Of a stretch of 32,453 bases of DNA, positions 31,862 through 32,453 are shown piece by piece. Origin of the DNA: an uncultured Sphingomonas sp. (lineage in GTDB: Bacteria; Pseudomonadota; Alphaproteobacteria; Sphingomonadales; Sphingomonadaceae); NCBI RefSeq assembly GCF_902806285.1, contig NZ_CADCWA010000014.1, forward strand, positions 1 to 32,453, written 5' to 3'. Below the pieces are notes generated by a model. The model was not told the DNA's origin. It ran no database searches and saw only the letters and a list, made by a program, of their open reading frames with translations. The first letter of the stretch is position 1. The number at the start of each line of letters is the position of its first letter. Made by a program: the position numbers and the translations under genes.

Positions 31862-31880
31862 GCCCAATGCAAGGTGATGA

Positions 31881-31914
31881 TGGACGTCCGCTTACGACCC
31901 AAAGCGGACATTAG
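31881..31914 (-). repeat. Short dispersed repeat, family C, copy 3 (inverted)
   Basis: On the minus strand it reads CTAATGTCCGCTTTGGGTCG then TAAGCGGACGTCC, with complementary ends (GTCCGCTT/AAGCGGAC). Looser copies lie at 16599-16630 and 17119-17147. It lies between the csbD promoter and the secreted hypothetical gene. Confidence 0.6.
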
Positions 31915-31971
31915 AGCGTCAGCCAGTGCACCTTTACGAACTCCACAGGGTGCTGGATTTGTCCCAGTGCT

Positions 31972-32421
31972 TCATTTCTTCCCGTCCGTTCGCGCGCACT
32001 GGCCCAGCGCGATGACCGCAAACGGTGTTCGGGTGCCGGCCTTCTGGTCGCGTACCAACGCCACAGGCGTGATGATGACCTTGGCCGTGCCGCCTGCAGC
32101 GTCGACCAAATTGACCTGACTAAGACACGAAGTTTCAGTGAACAGACAAGGACCGGGCGAATACGCCGAAAAGGCATAAGACCCCGGAGCCGTCGAAATC
32201 GTCGGGAACTTGCCAGCCATAGTCAGCGGGTCGCCGGACCAATCAACCTTGGCCTGCATCGGATTTCCGCTCTCGAGCGCTATTGAAAAGTGCAGAGATG
32301 CCGGTGGAAGACCGATTTCCGAAGCCTTTGCCTGCCCACCCTCGAAGCCAACGGCCTTTGGGGCATCCAGTTGGCAGTCATACGCGGCAACTAGGCTAGC
32401 CACGGCTAGAAGAATAATCAT
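31972..32421 (-). CDS. Hypothetical exported protein
   Basis: This 149-residue protein has a short hydrophobic N-terminus (MIILLAVASLVAAYDC) that could be a signal peptide, though it lacks the usual basic residues. Cysteines are spaced so as to allow disulfides, and the rest has a strand-rich pattern (SLHFSIALESGNPMQAKVDW; TAKVIITPVALVRDQ). Base composition is clearly lower in GC than most of the window, which suggests a different origin. No family recognised. The start ATG is at 32419-32421, 32 nt from the window edge. Confidence 0.6.
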   Translation of the reverse strand: MIILLAVASLVAAYDCQLDAPKAVGFEGGQAKASEIGLPPASLHFSIALESGNPMQAKVDWSGDPLTMAGKFPTISTAPGSYAFSAYSPGPCLFTETSCLSQVNLVDAAGGTAKVIITPVALVRDQKAGTRTPFAVIALGQCARTDGKK

Positions 32422-32453
32422 TATCCACCCCCATAACGCGTGAGCATAAGCCC

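Overview
The window is GC-rich (about 68-70% by eye) bacterial chromosome. Gene content points to an alphaproteobacterium, most likely in the Sphingomonadales: a GapR-type (DUF2312) nucleoid protein, a MipZ-type division ATPase, a FlaEY-like protein beside flgB, a PgmG-like phosphomannomutase/phosphoglucomutase, EcfG-type stress promoters, and short dispersed palindromic repeats of a kind I associate with sphingomonads. No species can be named. I saw no tRNA, rRNA, CRISPR array, transposase or phage gene.

Layout. (1) 1-8300 is a flagellar locus. The 3' part of a FlaEY-like gene and flgB read rightward and end at a perfect 21-bp inverted repeat. An opposing block reads leftward: flgC-fliE-fliQ-fliR-flhB, then flgI-flgJ-flgN-like. 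fliN and fliO diverge from flgC. A GGCAA..TTGCC palindrome lies upstream of both leftward blocks. (2) 8224-11443 holds methylmalonyl-CoA pathway genes (pccB, mce), small unknown genes, and a decayed second copy of the mce 5' end. (3) 11637-16593 has a KGG-motif stress gene, then two unusual two-domain genes 19 bp apart: glycosyltransferase fused to UDP-galactopyranose mutase, and GH1-like glycoside hydrolase fused to an RmlD-like reductase. (4) 16633-20863 has a lipoprotein, a histidine phosphatase overlapping nnrD, pyruvate kinase, and gapR. (5) 20953-26635 is a tight rightward run yebC-ruvC-ruvA-L,D-transpeptidase-GFA-ruvB-DUF3089-ybgC, with most junctions overlapping by 4 nt. (6) 26623-30238 has a Sel1-like gene, panC diverging from mipZ, and pgmG. 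(7) 30403-32421 has small unknown genes, a CsbD-like stress gene and a secreted hypothetical.

How the genes may work together. The flagellar genes make the rod, P-ring, switch and export gate, but fliP, fliF, flhA and fliM are not here. pccB and mce serve propionyl-CoA to succinyl-CoA conversion. The two fusion genes look like a self-contained surface-glycan unit joining nucleotide-sugar chemistry to glycosyl transfer or trimming, and candidate general-stress promoters precede both the KGG gene and the first fusion gene. The yebC-ruvCAB run joins Holliday-junction processing to envelope genes by translational coupling.

Most promising for novelty are the fusion-gene pair at 12045-16593, the mce remnant with the small gene pair beside it at 8982-9691, the shared palindrome in the flagellar locus, and the apparent CTG start of ruvC.
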